Positions 33,699 to 43,614 are shown, counted from the stretch's first letter. The stretch is DNA of 64,000 nt from an uncultured Bacteroidales bacterium (GCA_944321895.1 CALUNA010000001.1:124001-188000); one strand, 5' to 3'. A program made the numbers and translations. Notes: generated from the letters alone by a model not told the origin.

Positions 33699-35057
33699 TT
33701 ACAGCACCTCCAGTACTTCTTCCAATTTAATGCCACGGGAACCTTTCAGCAGGATATGGCTTCCTGTAATGGGATGTTCCGTCAGATAGGCACGCAACGA
33801 AGCCACGGTGTCGAAATGCGGGAAAGGCGGCTGGATGCTGCAAAACTGCGACCCGACCAAAAAGACCTGCTCGAAACCGCATGATTCCAGCAACTTCACG
33901 ATTGCCCGATGTTCCGCTTCGCTTTGTTCACCCAATTCCAGCATGTCGCCCAGAATCAGCGTCCGGTGCGGCACGCGCATTTGCGCAAAATTCAGCAGGG
34001 CAGCGCGCATACTGGTCGGGTTAGCGTTGTACGCATCCACGACAACAGTATTGTGTTCCGTTTTCTTCAGCATGGAACGGTTGTTTTGCGGCACATAGGT
34101 TTCTATGCCTGCACGGATTTGTCCGGCTGTCAGGCCGAAAACAGTACCGACCGTAACCGCCGCCAACACATTCTCGGCGTTGTATGCACCAATCAGGTTG
34201 GTTTTTACATGAAATGTTTCTTCTGCCGCGTGAATGTCCATCTCCAGGAATGTTTCGCAAGCCGTAACCTGTCCCCAGACGGGTGCACCTTGCGGTTTCA
34301 GGCTGTAGCCGTATGTCGGCAGGTCGCCTGCCATTTCCGCCAGATCCGGATTGTCCGCATTACGGAAAATGAATCCGCCCGTGGAACGGATAAAATCATA
34401 TAGCTCGCCCTTCGTTTTTTTCACGCCCTCGAAACTGCCGAAACCCAGCAAATGGGCCTTGCCCACATTGGTAATCAGGCCGGCATTCGGGCAAGCTATT
34501 TCCACCAGTTCCTGAATATCGCCGGGGTGGCTGGCTCCCATTTCGATAATCCCGATTTCATCTTCCGGCTGCATTTTAAGCAAGGTCAGCGGCACGCCGA
34601 TATGGTTGTTCAGGTTTCCCTGCGTATAATGCACGCGGTATTTCTGTTTGAGCACGGCAGCCAAGAGTTCTTTCGTCGTCGTCTTGCCGTTCGTGCCCGT
34701 GATGCCGATAATTGGTTTTCCCAAATAAACCCGATGCATCCGTGCCAGTTGCTGTAAGGCTTTCAACACATTGTCCACCAGTATGAAACGCTCATCAACG
34801 GCATATTGCGGTTCATCCACGACTGCGTAAACGGCTCCTTGTTCCATAGCTTTGGCCGCATAGGCATTCCCGTTGAAATTTTCGCCTTTCAAGGCAAAAA
34901 ACATGGAACCTTGCGGACAGTTCCGGCTATCCGTCGTAACGCACGAGCAACCGCCATCGGGCATATTGGCCTGAACGGCCAGAAATTTCCGGTTCACATC
35001 GGCAAACAATGCGTACAACGCATCCACATCTGTAATTTTCTGTGCCATATTTCCCAT
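33699..35057 (-). CDS. murF: UDP-N-acetylmuramoyl-tripeptide--D-alanyl-D-alanine ligase
   Basis: The enzyme adds D-Ala-D-Ala to UDP-MurNAc-tripeptide, the last cytosolic step of the pentapeptide. In 452 residues the ATP-binding loop GITGTNGKTTTKELL lies near 118. IGIIEMGASHPGDI near 171 and VVDAYNANPTSM near 333 are Mur-ligase signatures. An in-frame ATG nine bases later (35048) is an equally good start. It follows ilvE by about 53 bases on the same strand. Confidence 0.95.
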   Translation of the reverse strand: MGNMAQKITDVDALYALFADVNRKFLAVQANMPDGGCSCVTTDSRNCPQGSMFFALKGENFNGNAYAAKAMEQGAVYAVVDEPQYAVDERFILVDNVLKALQQLARMHRVYLGKPIIGITGTNGKTTTKELLAAVLKQKYRVHYTQGNLNNHIGVPLTLLKMQPEDEIGIIEMGASHPGDIQELVEIACPNAGLITNVGKAHLLGFGSFEGVKKTKGELYDFIRSTGGFIFRNADNPDLAEMAGDLPTYGYSLKPQGAPVWGQVTACETFLEMDIHAAEETFHVKTNLIGAYNAENVLAAVTVGTVFGLTAGQIRAGIETYVPQNNRSMLKKTEHNTVVVDAYNANPTSMRAALLNFAQMRVPHRTLILGDMLELGEQSEAEHRAIVKLLESCGFEQVFLVGSQFCSIQPPFPHFDTVASLRAYLTEHPITGSHILLKGSRGIKLEEVLEVL

Positions 35058-35110
35058 AAAAAGAGGCGAATTGCATAATCCGCCTCGTTAAAAAATCATT
35101 TTTCCGTATT

Positions 35111-36136
35111 TTATTCCACTACCGTAATCCAACCGAAGGGGTCGGCTACATCGCCGTACTGGATGGCGCGCAGGCGGTTATACAGTTTTTCGCATATCTT
35201 GCCAGGTTTGCCGTCCTTGCTGAAAACGTATGATTTTTTCGTGTCGTAATCGTCAATGCGTTCGATAGGACTGATAACGGCTGCCGTACCGCATGCACCG
35301 GCTTCGTCGAATTCTGCGAGTTCTTCCACCGGGATATGACGGCGTTCCACCGTCATCCCCATTTCTTCGGCCAAAGTCATCAGACTTTTGTTGGTAATCG
35401 ATGGCAAAATGGAAGTTGATTTGGGTGTTACGTATGTGTTGCCCTTGATGGCAAAAAAGTTGGCTGCGCCACATTCGTCGATATATTTTTTTTCCTTGGC
35501 ATCCAGATAGAAAATATTGGAATAGCCCAACTGGTGGGCATGTTCACCGGCAACCAGACTGGCTGCATAGTTCCCGCCGACTTTGTAGATTCCGGTACCC
35601 AATGGGGCTGCGCGGTCATATTCGCGCATGATGACAAACGGTGTAGTCTGGAATCCGCCCTTGAAATAAGGTCCCACAGGTGTTACGAACAGGATAAACT
35701 CATATTCGGTTGCCGGTTTCACGCCCACTTGCGGGCTTGTCCCGATTAGCAACGGACGGATATAGAGCGATGCACCCGATTTGTGTGGCGGCACAAACCG
35801 TCTGTTTTCCTGCACGGCCATGATAACCGCATCGCGGAATTTTTCTTCCGGAAATTCTGCCATCATAATACCCCGGCAAGAGGACTGCAAGCGTTTTGCG
35901 TTTTCATCCAACCGGAAAATACGAATTTTTCCGTCCTTGCCCATAAATGCTTTCAAGCCTTCAAATGCTTCCTGTCCGTAATGCAAACAAGTTGCCGCCA
36001 TGTGCAAACTGATTTGCCGGTCCGTACATTTCCGCAATTCACCCCATGCGCCATTGGCATACGTGCAGCGGATATTTACATCGGTCGGGATATAGCCGAA
36101 ACCGATATTGCTCCAATCAATGTTTGGTCGTTCCAT
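35111..36136 (-). CDS. ilvE: Branched-chain amino acid aminotransferase
   Basis: This PLP enzyme transfers the amino group between glutamate and the branched-chain 2-oxo acids. The 341-residue protein has YKVGGNYAASL with the PLP lysine near residue 185, and DECGAANFFAI near 220. I start it at 36136 (MERPNIDWSNIGF), the usual family opening. An earlier ATG at 36166 overlaps a probable -7 box. It lies downstream of the WbqC-like gene and upstream of murF, all on one strand. Confidence 0.93.
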   Translation of the reverse strand: MERPNIDWSNIGFGYIPTDVNIRCTYANGAWGELRKCTDRQISLHMAATCLHYGQEAFEGLKAFMGKDGKIRIFRLDENAKRLQSSCRGIMMAEFPEEKFRDAVIMAVQENRRFVPPHKSGASLYIRPLLIGTSPQVGVKPATEYEFILFVTPVGPYFKGGFQTTPFVIMREYDRAAPLGTGIYKVGGNYAASLVAGEHAHQLGYSNIFYLDAKEKKYIDECGAANFFAIKGNTYVTPKSTSILPSITNKSLMTLAEEMGMTVERRHIPVEELAEFDEAGACGTAAVISPIERIDDYDTKKSYVFSKDGKPGKICEKLYNRLRAIQYGDVADPFGWITVVE

Positions 36137-36162
36137 AATCAAAACCTTCTTTGCGCCGTCCT

Positions 36163-36170
36163 CCAAGGTA
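36163..36170 (-). promoter_or_regulatory. Weak -7 box upstream of ilvE
   Basis: Minus-strand TACCTTGG lies at 36170-36163, one change from TACCTTTG, about 27 bases before the chosen ilvE start. Confidence 0.3.
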
Positions 36171-36192
36171 CGGCATATTTTTGTTTAATGTC

Positions 36193-36831
36193 CTAAAAAT
36201 CCTCCGTAAACCGGCAACCATCCTTCAGCACCAACTGGGCTTCATTACCCATATTGAACAGTAAATCGACAATACTCAAATCAGTCAGAAAACCATGTTT
36301 TTCCTGAAAAACCTGATAGTAAGGTCGGATTATAATTCCGCAATCATGCTTCGGATGGATTTTGTCGCGCAAATCTACAACTTTTTTATGATAATCCGGT
36401 ATATATGTGGCCGTAAATCCGATACTTTTCCGCATATCCAGCAATTCAAGCACTTTTTCGAGCAAAGCCGTGTTGAAATCGAGCAGGAAATCCCATTTTT
36501 GATGGAAAAAAGGTGCAAAATCATCTTCGTAATACTCGAAGAACGGCGTTGTGTTGTATGCCGAAACGATGGATTTCCAATGTTGCCGTTGCCAATCATC
36601 ATGTTCCGAGATGCGGATATCTTTTATGCATTTTTTTTCGGTTCCGGTACGCTCTACGGGAATGCTCAACGCCATCTGGCCGTTGGCAGCCGCAATGTGG
36701 CAACGGTTCCGGTAGCTTTGTTTCTGATAATGCTCCCATTGCTCCACCAGCACGTTTTCCGCATTCTGCAACGCGAACATGTAGGAAACCGGTGGCAGAT
36801 AGGCCGTGGAAAAAAGAACTGCTTCCGGCAT
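36193..36831 (-). CDS. WbqC-like family protein
   Basis: This 212-residue cytosolic protein is recognised as WbqC-like from the opening VLFSTAYLPPVSYMFAL, HYQKQSYRNRCHIAAANGQ near 33, LSIPVERTG near 55, and the late IRPYYQVFQEKHGFL. The family is often found near surface polysaccharide or lepB genes; some members have been proposed to act on sugar nucleotides, but its biochemical role is not settled. The ATG at 36831 lies five bases after the lepB stop, so it is co-transcribed with lepB. The longer upstream frame lies inside lepB. Confidence 0.85.
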   Translation of the reverse strand: MPEAVLFSTAYLPPVSYMFALQNAENVLVEQWEHYQKQSYRNRCHIAAANGQMALSIPVERTGTEKKCIKDIRISEHDDWQRQHWKSIVSAYNTTPFFEYYEDDFAPFFHQKWDFLLDFNTALLEKVLELLDMRKSIGFTATYIPDYHKKVVDLRDKIHPKHDCGIIIRPYYQVFQEKHGFLTDLSIVDLLFNMGNEAQLVLKDGCRFTEDF

Positions 36832-36836
36832 GGGGA

Positions 36837-38267
36837 TTACTGTTTCGCGTTTTTGAAGAACCGTTCCCAGCGTATCCTGCCCGAGAACCAGCCTTTGTCC
36901 TTGTCCAACGACAGCCAGACACAGACCGGACGCCCTACGATATGATCTTCCGGTACATAGCCCCAATAGCGCGAATCCGCGGAATTATGGCGGTTGTCGC
37001 CCATCATCCAGTAATAATCCATCTGGAACGTATAACTGTCAGCCGGTGCGCCGTTGATATAGACCGTGCTGTCCTTCAACACAATTTCCTGATGTTCATA
37101 GTTGCGTATCAAACGTTCGTAAACGGCATAGTTGGCCGGAGTTATGTCCAGTTTGTCACTTTTGCGCGGCATATAGACCGGACCGTAGTTGTCGCGCGTC
37201 CAATCGGTTTTCCCAAGCGGATAGACATCGCCGCCGCGCCATGCCGGTTCTACCTTGATGGCTTTGATCATCTGGTTTTGGGACAAGGCCTGGTAATTGG
37301 CTTTGGTCAGGGGCAAATGATATACCGGCAGGGCAGGATCCAAATCCATTGCTGCTATTTCCTGTGCGCCCGCCTGCGTCCTGCCATCTATGAAACGGCG
37401 GTCGACTACACTGATGTTCATCTTTTCAAACATGCTCGAAGTTATCAGTGAACCGTTTGTCTGGACATAATAGTTGTACTGCACACCATCGTGGTCTTCC
37501 AGTATTTTTCCGTTGATATAAATCTGATTGTCAATAATCTGCAAGGTGTCTCCGGGAAGCCCGACACAACGTTTCACATAATTTTCGCGCCTGTCCACCG
37601 GCCGGTAAATTATCTCACCGAAAATATCCTTGCGCTGATGCACAACTTCTTTTCCGTAATAATAGCACAGGCTGTAATAATCCGGATTTTGCTGTTTCAA
37701 GGCCACCGTATCGCCGGCAGGAAAGTTGAACACGACAATATCGCCGCGCTTGACATGTGTCAGACCTTTCAGACGGCGATATTCCCACTGTGGTTTGTCA
37801 AAATATGATTTTCCGCCGCCCAGCCATGCGGGGAACGTATTTTGCACCAACGGAAACGACAACGGCGTGTTAGGAATGCGCGGACCGTAGCTTGCCTTGC
37901 TGACAAACAGGAAATCGCCGACCAACAAGGTTTTTTCCAACGAGGAAGTCGGTATCTGGTAATTCTGGAACAAATACAAATTGATAAAATAAACCGCCAC
38001 CAGTGCAAACACAATCGCATCAATCCAGCTGAATATGGAATACAGGGTTTTGTTCCTGGTCCTTTTCCAGAAATCCCAAGGAATGTATCGCGTAATGAAC
38101 AAATCAAAAATCAGCGGCAACAGGAACAACCACCAGAAGTTGCCCACCCAGGCAATAAAAAGCACATAGACGAGTCCCCATACGGCAAATTTGACCCATT
38201 GCTTTACGGGAACATTTCTGAAACCCTTGCGACGCGGTTGCTCCGCTGTGTTATTGGCACGTTCCAT
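36837..38267 (-). CDS. lepB: Signal peptidase I
   Basis: This inner-membrane serine protease removes signal peptides from exported proteins. At 476 residues it is the long form usual in Bacteroidota. Membrane spans lie near residues 25-62 and 78-98. The catalytic Ser is in IPTSSLEKTL (about residue 109), and the general-base Lys is in YVKRCVGLPGD near 235. The C-terminal box GDNRHNSADSRYWGYVP near 425 is intact. Large inserted regions separate these boxes, typical of this lineage. Confidence 0.94.
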   Translation of the reverse strand: MERANNTAEQPRRKGFRNVPVKQWVKFAVWGLVYVLFIAWVGNFWWLFLLPLIFDLFITRYIPWDFWKRTRNKTLYSIFSWIDAIVFALVAVYFINLYLFQNYQIPTSSLEKTLLVGDFLFVSKASYGPRIPNTPLSFPLVQNTFPAWLGGGKSYFDKPQWEYRRLKGLTHVKRGDIVVFNFPAGDTVALKQQNPDYYSLCYYYGKEVVHQRKDIFGEIIYRPVDRRENYVKRCVGLPGDTLQIIDNQIYINGKILEDHDGVQYNYYVQTNGSLITSSMFEKMNISVVDRRFIDGRTQAGAQEIAAMDLDPALPVYHLPLTKANYQALSQNQMIKAIKVEPAWRGGDVYPLGKTDWTRDNYGPVYMPRKSDKLDITPANYAVYERLIRNYEHQEIVLKDSTVYINGAPADSYTFQMDYYWMMGDNRHNSADSRYWGYVPEDHIVGRPVCVWLSLDKDKGWFSGRIRWERFFKNAKQ

Positions 38268-38306
38268 TTTTTAAATTATTTTATGAAGAAACAGAATATT
38301 AAGAGG

Positions 38307-38337
38307 CAAAAATACAAAAAAGATGATTCCCGTAAAA
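38307..38337 (-). promoter_or_regulatory. Promoter of lepB
   Basis: Minus-strand -7 box TATTTTTG lies at 38314-38307, with TTTT at 38337-38334 19 bases upstream. The leader is about 35 bases. Confidence 0.5.
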
Positions 38338-38467
38338 CCGCATTGTGTCCGGCTTAACAAAATGCTATAAGATTACATTTTTTTAAAACAGGAAAACAAA
38401 AAAGAAGGATTACAAAGTCCGGAAAATCAAAAAAAAATCCGATTTTTGCGGCAAAAACCGATTTATC

Positions 38468-38845
38468 ATGAAACGTATCATTTCCACTCCGAACGCGCCG
38501 GCAGCTATCGGGCCATACAGCCAGGCTGTTGAAGTAAACGGCACGCTGTATATTTCAGGTCAACTGCCGGTCAATCCGTCAAGCGGGAAAATTGAAGGCG
38601 CAACCGTGGCAGAACAGGCCGCCCGGGTACTCAAAAACATTGGTGCCATACTGGAAGCAGCCGGCTATACGTATGCCGATGTCGTCAAATCGACCGTTTT
38701 CCTCAGCGACATGAGTTTGTTTGCTGAAATGAACGAAGAATACAGGAAAGTTTATACGCAGGATTTTCCCGCCCGTTCGGCCTTTGCCGTAAAAGCACTG
38801 CCAATGGGCGCTCTTGTTGAAATAGAAACGATTGCGGCCAGATAA
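38468..38845 (+). CDS. ridA: RidA-family reactive enamine/imine deaminase
   Basis: This 125-residue cytosolic protein matches the RidA/YjgF/YER057c family. RidA hydrolyses reactive 2-aminoacrylate-type enamines released by PLP enzymes. NAPAAIGPYSQAVEVNG near residue 9 and RSAFAVKALPMGALVEIE near 103 carry the family motif with the substrate-binding Arg and Glu. A GATTTTTG box at 38441-38448 is a plausible -7 element. lipA follows 11 bases later. Confidence 0.93.
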   Translation: MKRIISTPNAPAAIGPYSQAVEVNGTLYISGQLPVNPSSGKIEGATVAEQAARVLKNIGAILEAAGYTYADVVKSTVFLSDMSLFAEMNEEYRKVYTQDFPARSAFAVKALPMGALVEIETIAAR

Positions 38846-38856
38846 AGCACACTGCA

Positions 38857-39723
38857 ATGGAACAGGATAAACACTCTGCGCCCGGCAGGCGTAAACCGGC
38901 ATGGCTCAAAATTTCGCGCCGGAACACCACCCAATATGCCAAAGTGCACCAGTTGCTTGCTGCCAATTGCCTGCATACGATTTGCGAAAGCGGTCGTTGT
39001 CCCAACCAATGCGAATGCTGGAGCCGCGGCACGGCAACGTTTATGATTCTGGGCGACATTTGTACGCGGGGTTGCCGCTTCTGCAACACACAGACGGGCA
39101 AACCACTGCCGCCTGCGCCAGACGAGCCGCAACAACTGGCCGATTCCGTAAAATCCATGGGGCTGAGGCATGTCGTCATTACATCCGTTACCCGCGATGA
39201 CTTGCCCGACGAAGGCGCGCGCCATTGGCATGATTGCATTGCAGCCGTCAGGGAAGCCAATCCTGAAACGACCGTGGAAGTGCTTATACCCGATTTTAAC
39301 GGCAAGCATGAACTTTTGGATATGATTCTGGCTGCCCGTCCGGATATTATTGGCCATAATCTGGAAACCGTACGCCGATTGACGCCAAGTGTCAGAAGCA
39401 GGGCTGAATATGAACGAAGCCTGAACGTTTTGAATTACCTGCATGGCCGGCAAGCCACGACAAAAACCGGAATTATGGTCGGATTAGGCGAAACGCCGGA
39501 AGAAGTGATGCAATTTATGGATGATGTCCTCCAGGCGGGTTGCCGTATCCTGACCATAGGGCAATATTTGCAGCCGGGAAAAAAGAATATGCCAGTGGCG
39601 GAATACATTACTCCGGCACAATTCGATTCGTATAAAAAAGCAGGGCTTGAAAAAGGATTCAGACATGTGGAGAGTGCTCCGCTTGTACGTTCCAGCTATC
39701 ACGCTGAAATGCATCTTGCCTGA
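38857..39723 (+). CDS. lipA: Lipoyl synthase
   Basis: This radical-SAM enzyme inserts two sulfurs into protein-bound octanoyl chains to make lipoate for 2-oxoacid dehydrogenases and the glycine cleavage system. Both iron-sulfur sites are intact: the auxiliary cluster C43-x4-C48-x5-C54 and the radical-SAM cluster C69-x3-C73-x2-C76. The RSSYHAE segment near the C-terminus supplies the usual serine ligand. Its stop directly abuts the dnaA stop on the other strand. Confidence 0.95.
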   Translation: MEQDKHSAPGRRKPAWLKISRRNTTQYAKVHQLLAANCLHTICESGRCPNQCECWSRGTATFMILGDICTRGCRFCNTQTGKPLPPAPDEPQQLADSVKSMGLRHVVITSVTRDDLPDEGARHWHDCIAAVREANPETTVEVLIPDFNGKHELLDMILAARPDIIGHNLETVRRLTPSVRSRAEYERSLNVLNYLHGRQATTKTGIMVGLGETPEEVMQFMDDVLQAGCRILTIGQYLQPGKKNMPVAEYITPAQFDSYKKAGLEKGFRHVESAPLVRSSYHAEMHLA

Positions 39724-41118
39724 TTACGATTTCAGTTTGTCTTCTATCTGTTGCACATCCGCGCGGAAACGTTTGTCAATTTCCATCTGGTCGGCTACAA
39801 TCTTGCAGGCGTGCAACACGGTAGCATGGTCGCGTTGTCCGATGGTTGCGCCTATGGCCGACAAAGAACTCTTGGTCAGCTGCTTGGACAAATACATGGC
39901 AATCTGGCGTGCCTGCACTACTTCACGTTTGCGCGATTTTGTGGAAATGGAATCAACCGACAATGCAAAATGCTCGCACACCAGATCGCGGATTTTTTCC
40001 ACGGTAAGCACTTTCGGTGTTATTTTCACGATTCGGCTTACAACCTGGCGGGCCAAATTCAGGTCGATGGGTGTGTTTTCCAATGTGGAATGTGCCATTA
40101 ATGAAACCAGCACGCCTTCCAGGTCACGAACATTGTCCACCACGTTTTCCGCAATGAAGTCAATGACTTCTTCCGATATTTCCAGTCCATCGCGGTAGAT
40201 TTTGCTTTTCAGGATATCCTTTCGCAACTGGAAGTCCGGTTTTTCTATTTCGGCCGAAAGTCCCCATTTGAAGCGGGTCAGCAGGCGTTGTTCCAGACCG
40301 GCCAGCATGGCAGGAGCACGGTCGGCTGTCAGAATCAACTGTTTGCCTGACAAGTGCAGATGGTTGAATATGTGAAAGAATGTGTTTTGCGTAGCTGTTT
40401 TTCCGGCAAATTCGTGAATGTCGTCAATAATCAGCAAATCAATGGTTTGGTAAAAATTCAGGAAATCGTTTACCGTATTGTTCCGGACGGCATCCGTATA
40501 TTGGATCTGGAATGTATTGGCCGGGACGTACAAGACCCTTTTTTCAGGATGCTGTTGTTTGGTCATAATGCCGATGGCATTGACCAAATGTGTTTTGCCT
40601 ACTCCCGATTGCCCATAAATGAACAGTGGATTGAATATCGTTTTTCCTGGTTCGTTGGCTATGCTGATGCCTGCTGTCCGCGCCAGTTTGTTGCTGTGTC
40701 CTTCTACCAGATTGTTGAACGTATAGGAAGAATTCAGCTGTGGATCCAATTCCGGCAACTGTGTTCCTTTGTCGTATGGAGTGGACATGCCGCGGGTTGC
40801 CGGCTTGTGTGTGCCGGCCGGAGTGTTTTCTTCTATTTTGGATGTTCCGGAAATGGTTTCACCGGCAATGGGAATTTTATATTCCAATTGTGTCCCTACG
40901 CCGAATTCACGATAGATAGCCGCCCGCAACAGTTCAATATATTTTTCTTCAATATATTCGACAAAGAAAAGGCTCGGAACTTGCAGAACAAGCACCTTGT
41001 TTTCATATTGCAACGGAACAATGGGTGCAAACCACGTTTTATACGCGGTTTCACTCAGATTGTCTTTAATCAGCGTCAGACAACGCTTCCACGGCTCAAC
41101 ACAAACTTGATTCTCCAT
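39724..41118 (-). CDS. dnaA: Chromosomal replication initiator DnaA
   Basis: DnaA binds DnaA boxes and opens the origin for replication. In 464 residues it has an N-terminal interaction domain (1-85), a variable linker, the AAA+ domain with GQSGVGKTH near 169 and LLIIDDIHEF near 235, and a C-terminal DNA-binding domain with IGATIGQRDHATVLHACK near 425. The gene is not next to dnaN or recF here. No cluster of good DnaA boxes is visible upstream, so the origin may be elsewhere. It faces lipA tail to tail with no gap. Confidence 0.96.
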   Translation of the reverse strand: MENQVCVEPWKRCLTLIKDNLSETAYKTWFAPIVPLQYENKVLVLQVPSLFFVEYIEEKYIELLRAAIYREFGVGTQLEYKIPIAGETISGTSKIEENTPAGTHKPATRGMSTPYDKGTQLPELDPQLNSSYTFNNLVEGHSNKLARTAGISIANEPGKTIFNPLFIYGQSGVGKTHLVNAIGIMTKQQHPEKRVLYVPANTFQIQYTDAVRNNTVNDFLNFYQTIDLLIIDDIHEFAGKTATQNTFFHIFNHLHLSGKQLILTADRAPAMLAGLEQRLLTRFKWGLSAEIEKPDFQLRKDILKSKIYRDGLEISEEVIDFIAENVVDNVRDLEGVLVSLMAHSTLENTPIDLNLARQVVSRIVKITPKVLTVEKIRDLVCEHFALSVDSISTKSRKREVVQARQIAMYLSKQLTKSSLSAIGATIGQRDHATVLHACKIVADQMEIDKRFRADVQQIEDKLKS

Positions 41119-41516
41119 AATTCATTTCCAGCAAGGCGCGATGGACTTTTTTTTGTTTTTCTATATAAAATTCGGTTTTGGTCTATGGCAGAAAAAACTT
41201 TTTTGAAAAGGCGATATTCCGCACCACAAAAGTCCGAAACTTTTTCCAAATAAAAAAACTTTTCAACAACCCACGCAGGGCCCGGATTTACATCTGTTTT
41301 AGAATCAGCATATTAAATATAACATGTTGATTGATAGAAGATTGCGGTGAACAAAAAAACAACAATCACCTGAAAAACAGAATGTTTACATTTTGACAGC
41401 ACTTTTGTAAAAAAGGGGTGTAACTGTTCTCTGAACTCCCTATTTCCAAAGAGTTTCCGATAGGTTACGCAACATGCCGTAAAAAAAATATTATTTAGAA
41501 TGATTCCACAGAAAAG
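41119..41516. other. Noncoding region upstream of dnaA
   Basis: This is 398 bases of A+T-rich DNA without a supported gene. A minus-strand GACTTTTG at 41232-41225 may be the dnaA -7 box. TTTTCAACA near 41260 is one change from a DnaA box, but I see no cluster. TTTACA/TGTAAA (about 41385-41410) forms a weak inverted repeat. Confidence 0.4.
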
Positions 41517-42425
41517 CTATTCTTTGTTTTTATTGCCGAACAGCGAGAAATGCACGTAGCGTTTCGGGTTTTTTTGCAAGTCGATGAGTAGTTTGTCTGC
41601 ACTTGACAAGGTATTTGACAGGTTCAGATAAAGTTCTTTGTCATTCATCAGCAGTCCGAGTGTTCCGTTGGTATCGTTCAGTTTGGATGTCAGTGTTTGC
41701 AGGTCATTCAGGGTGCCATCCACTTTTCCGAATGTTGCCTGGAAATCTATCTGCTTCAGGTTGTCGCCGACATGTTTCAGGTCGTTGACAGCCAATTGGA
41801 CATCGGTCAGCAGTTGCGGTATGTTTTGGTTCATCAGGTGTTTGAGTTCGCTGGATGAGGTTGCCAGGTTTGTTGCCGTTTTTTCTACGGAAGCCAGTGT
41901 GTTCTGCAGTTCTTTTCCTGAAACGAGTGTTTGTGCAACGCAAACCAGGGAGTCTACATGTTCCAGTGTAGCATGTAGTGTGGGAATCATGGCTGCGGCA
42001 TCGGCAAACATGCTTTTGGCTGTTTCCGTTTCCAAAGTGTCTTTGGACACATGTAATTGTCCCGTACGGTCTTCCGGAAAGATTATCCGGATCATTTTGT
42101 CGCCCAGCAGGCCATCGTCAGCAAGCTCCATTTTGGTTCCGAGCGGGAATTGCAGGTCCTTGTTAACCGATATGCGTATGGTAAAGGGGGTGGATGCTGC
42201 AAAATCATAGGAGATTTCATCGACCATGCCCACTTTATAGCCCTGGATATAGACCGGTGCGGATTCTATCAGTCCATTTACGTCGTCAAACACGCCATAG
42301 TAGTATTGGGTTGGAGAAAAGACATTTATGCCTTTCAGGAATTTGATTCCAAAATACAGGACCACGATGGTTGCCACTGCTACAAGTCCCAGTTTTGCTT
42401 CACGAGTAAAAAATTCTTTCTTCAT
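41517..42425 (-). CDS. MCE/MlaD-family protein
   Basis: This 302-residue inner-membrane-anchored protein has one N-terminal membrane span (residues 10-30, LGLVAVATIVVLYFGI). An MCE domain follows (about 35-115, GVFDDVNGLIESAPVYIQGYKVG), then a long helical C-terminal part with heptad-like Leu spacing to residue 290. MCE proteins form rings that carry phospholipids between membranes. It follows the amidase gene by 26 bases. The usual ABC transporter partners (MlaE, MlaF) are not in this window. Confidence 0.9.
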   Translation of the reverse strand: MKKEFFTREAKLGLVAVATIVVLYFGIKFLKGINVFSPTQYYYGVFDDVNGLIESAPVYIQGYKVGMVDEISYDFAASTPFTIRISVNKDLQFPLGTKMELADDGLLGDKMIRIIFPEDRTGQLHVSKDTLETETAKSMFADAAAMIPTLHATLEHVDSLVCVAQTLVSGKELQNTLASVEKTATNLATSSSELKHLMNQNIPQLLTDVQLAVNDLKHVGDNLKQIDFQATFGKVDGTLNDLQTLTSKLNDTNGTLGLLMNDKELYLNLSNTLSSADKLLIDLQKNPKRYVHFSLFGNKNKE

Positions 42426-42451
42426 TATTTTCTTGGTTTATAGTTTGCTTG

Positions 42452-43573
42452 TCATTCCATTTCACGTGCTTCTTTCACCGATATTTTTTTTCCGTTCAGG
42501 AAAGCAATGACAAAAGCGTCCGGAAATTTCTTTTTGATGTTTTTTCGGATTTCTTCAATTTTCTGGAATTCCGTTTCTTCTCCTACGGTATATTTGTACA
42601 GATTGCCTTCTTTGTAATAATCCGCGTTTTCAATTCCCTTGAAGGCAGGATCTTTGTCAGACAATATGGATTTTACGGAGAAAATCTGTACTTTGTAGAC
42701 GGGTTTTCCTTCGGTTTGTGTGTTGGAACGTGATTTTTGTGTGGTTGTTTTTGTCGTTTTCGGCGTATTCAATGCCGTTTTCTTTTCAACCTGGTGTTTG
42801 TATTCAACAAAGGCGTTGTAAATGGCGTCCGCCATGGTCTGTTGTCCTTTGGTTGAGTGCAGGAATTGTTCTTCCGCCCTGTTGGTTATGAAACCCAATT
42901 CGATTAAAACGCTCGGACATGCTGATTTGTGCAACACCCAAAAGGCAGCCTGCCGCACTCCTCTGTCTTTCCGGTTATATTGTTGGGTGAACTGGTTTTG
43001 CACGGATGAGGCGAAACTCAAACTGCGGTCGATATACTGGTCCTGCATGAATTCGAACATGATGTAGGATTCCACGGAGTTCGGGTCAAAGCCCTGGTAT
43101 GTTGTCTTGTAATCTTCTTCAAGTAGCATTACGGCGTTTTCGCGCATGGCTACATCCAGGTTGGATGCCAGTTTGTCCAGACCGAGCGTAAAGGTTTCGG
43201 CTCCGCACACGTCCCTGTTTTCGGCAGCATTGGTGTGTATGCAAATAAACAGGTCGGCATTATTCTGGTTGACGAAATTTGCCCGTTCCTGCAGGGTGAG
43301 GAATACATCTGTCTTGCGGGTGTAGAATACGTTCACATCCTTGAAATTGGCTGCAATTTTTTGTCCCAACTTCAGGGCGACTCCCAGGTTGATGTTTTTT
43401 TCCTGGGCAATTTGTCCCATGGCACCGGGGTCCCGTCCTCCATGCCCGGCATCAATGACCACGGTGAACTTTTTGGGCGCGGCAGCCTGCAGGTACGCGG
43501 TTGGCATGCACAGCAAACAGGCCAGCAAGTATGGTAATATGGGCAACATTCTTGTTGCAAAACATTTGGACAT
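42452..43573 (-). CDS. N-acetylmuramoyl-L-alanine amidase (Amidase_3) with SPOR-like C-terminus
   Basis: This exported zinc amidase cuts the amide bond between MurNAc and the stem peptide in cell separation. A signal peptide ends near residue 31. VVIDAGHGGRDPGAMG carries the first zinc His (residue 44). FICIHTNAAENRDVCGAETF and SVLIELGFITNRAEEQF carry the other catalytic elements, including the Glu. After a Thr/Lys-rich linker the last 85 residues (VYKVQIFSVKS onward) look like a SPOR-type peptidoglycan-binding domain. It is divergent from lptD and co-directional with the MCE gene. Confidence 0.92.
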   Translation of the reverse strand: MSKCFATRMLPILPYLLACLLCMPTAYLQAAAPKKFTVVIDAGHGGRDPGAMGQIAQEKNINLGVALKLGQKIAANFKDVNVFYTRKTDVFLTLQERANFVNQNNADLFICIHTNAAENRDVCGAETFTLGLDKLASNLDVAMRENAVMLLEEDYKTTYQGFDPNSVESYIMFEFMQDQYIDRSLSFASSVQNQFTQQYNRKDRGVRQAAFWVLHKSACPSVLIELGFITNRAEEQFLHSTKGQQTMADAIYNAFVEYKHQVEKKTALNTPKTTKTTTQKSRSNTQTEGKPVYKVQIFSVKSILSDKDPAFKGIENADYYKEGNLYKYTVGEETEFQKIEEIRKNIKKKFPDAFVIAFLNGKKISVKEAREME

Positions 43574-43614
43574 AGCGTTATATGTTTTGTGTTTTTACTC
43601 GCAGAAATCTCCTG

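Noticed and set aside
36832..36966. Upstream extension of the WbqC-like gene
   Set aside because: It overlaps lepB; homology starts at the ATG at 36831.
41119..41516. Origin of replication upstream of dnaA
   Set aside because: The region is A+T-rich, but only one near-match DnaA box (TTTTCAACA) was found and there is no cluster; dnaN and recF are not adjacent.
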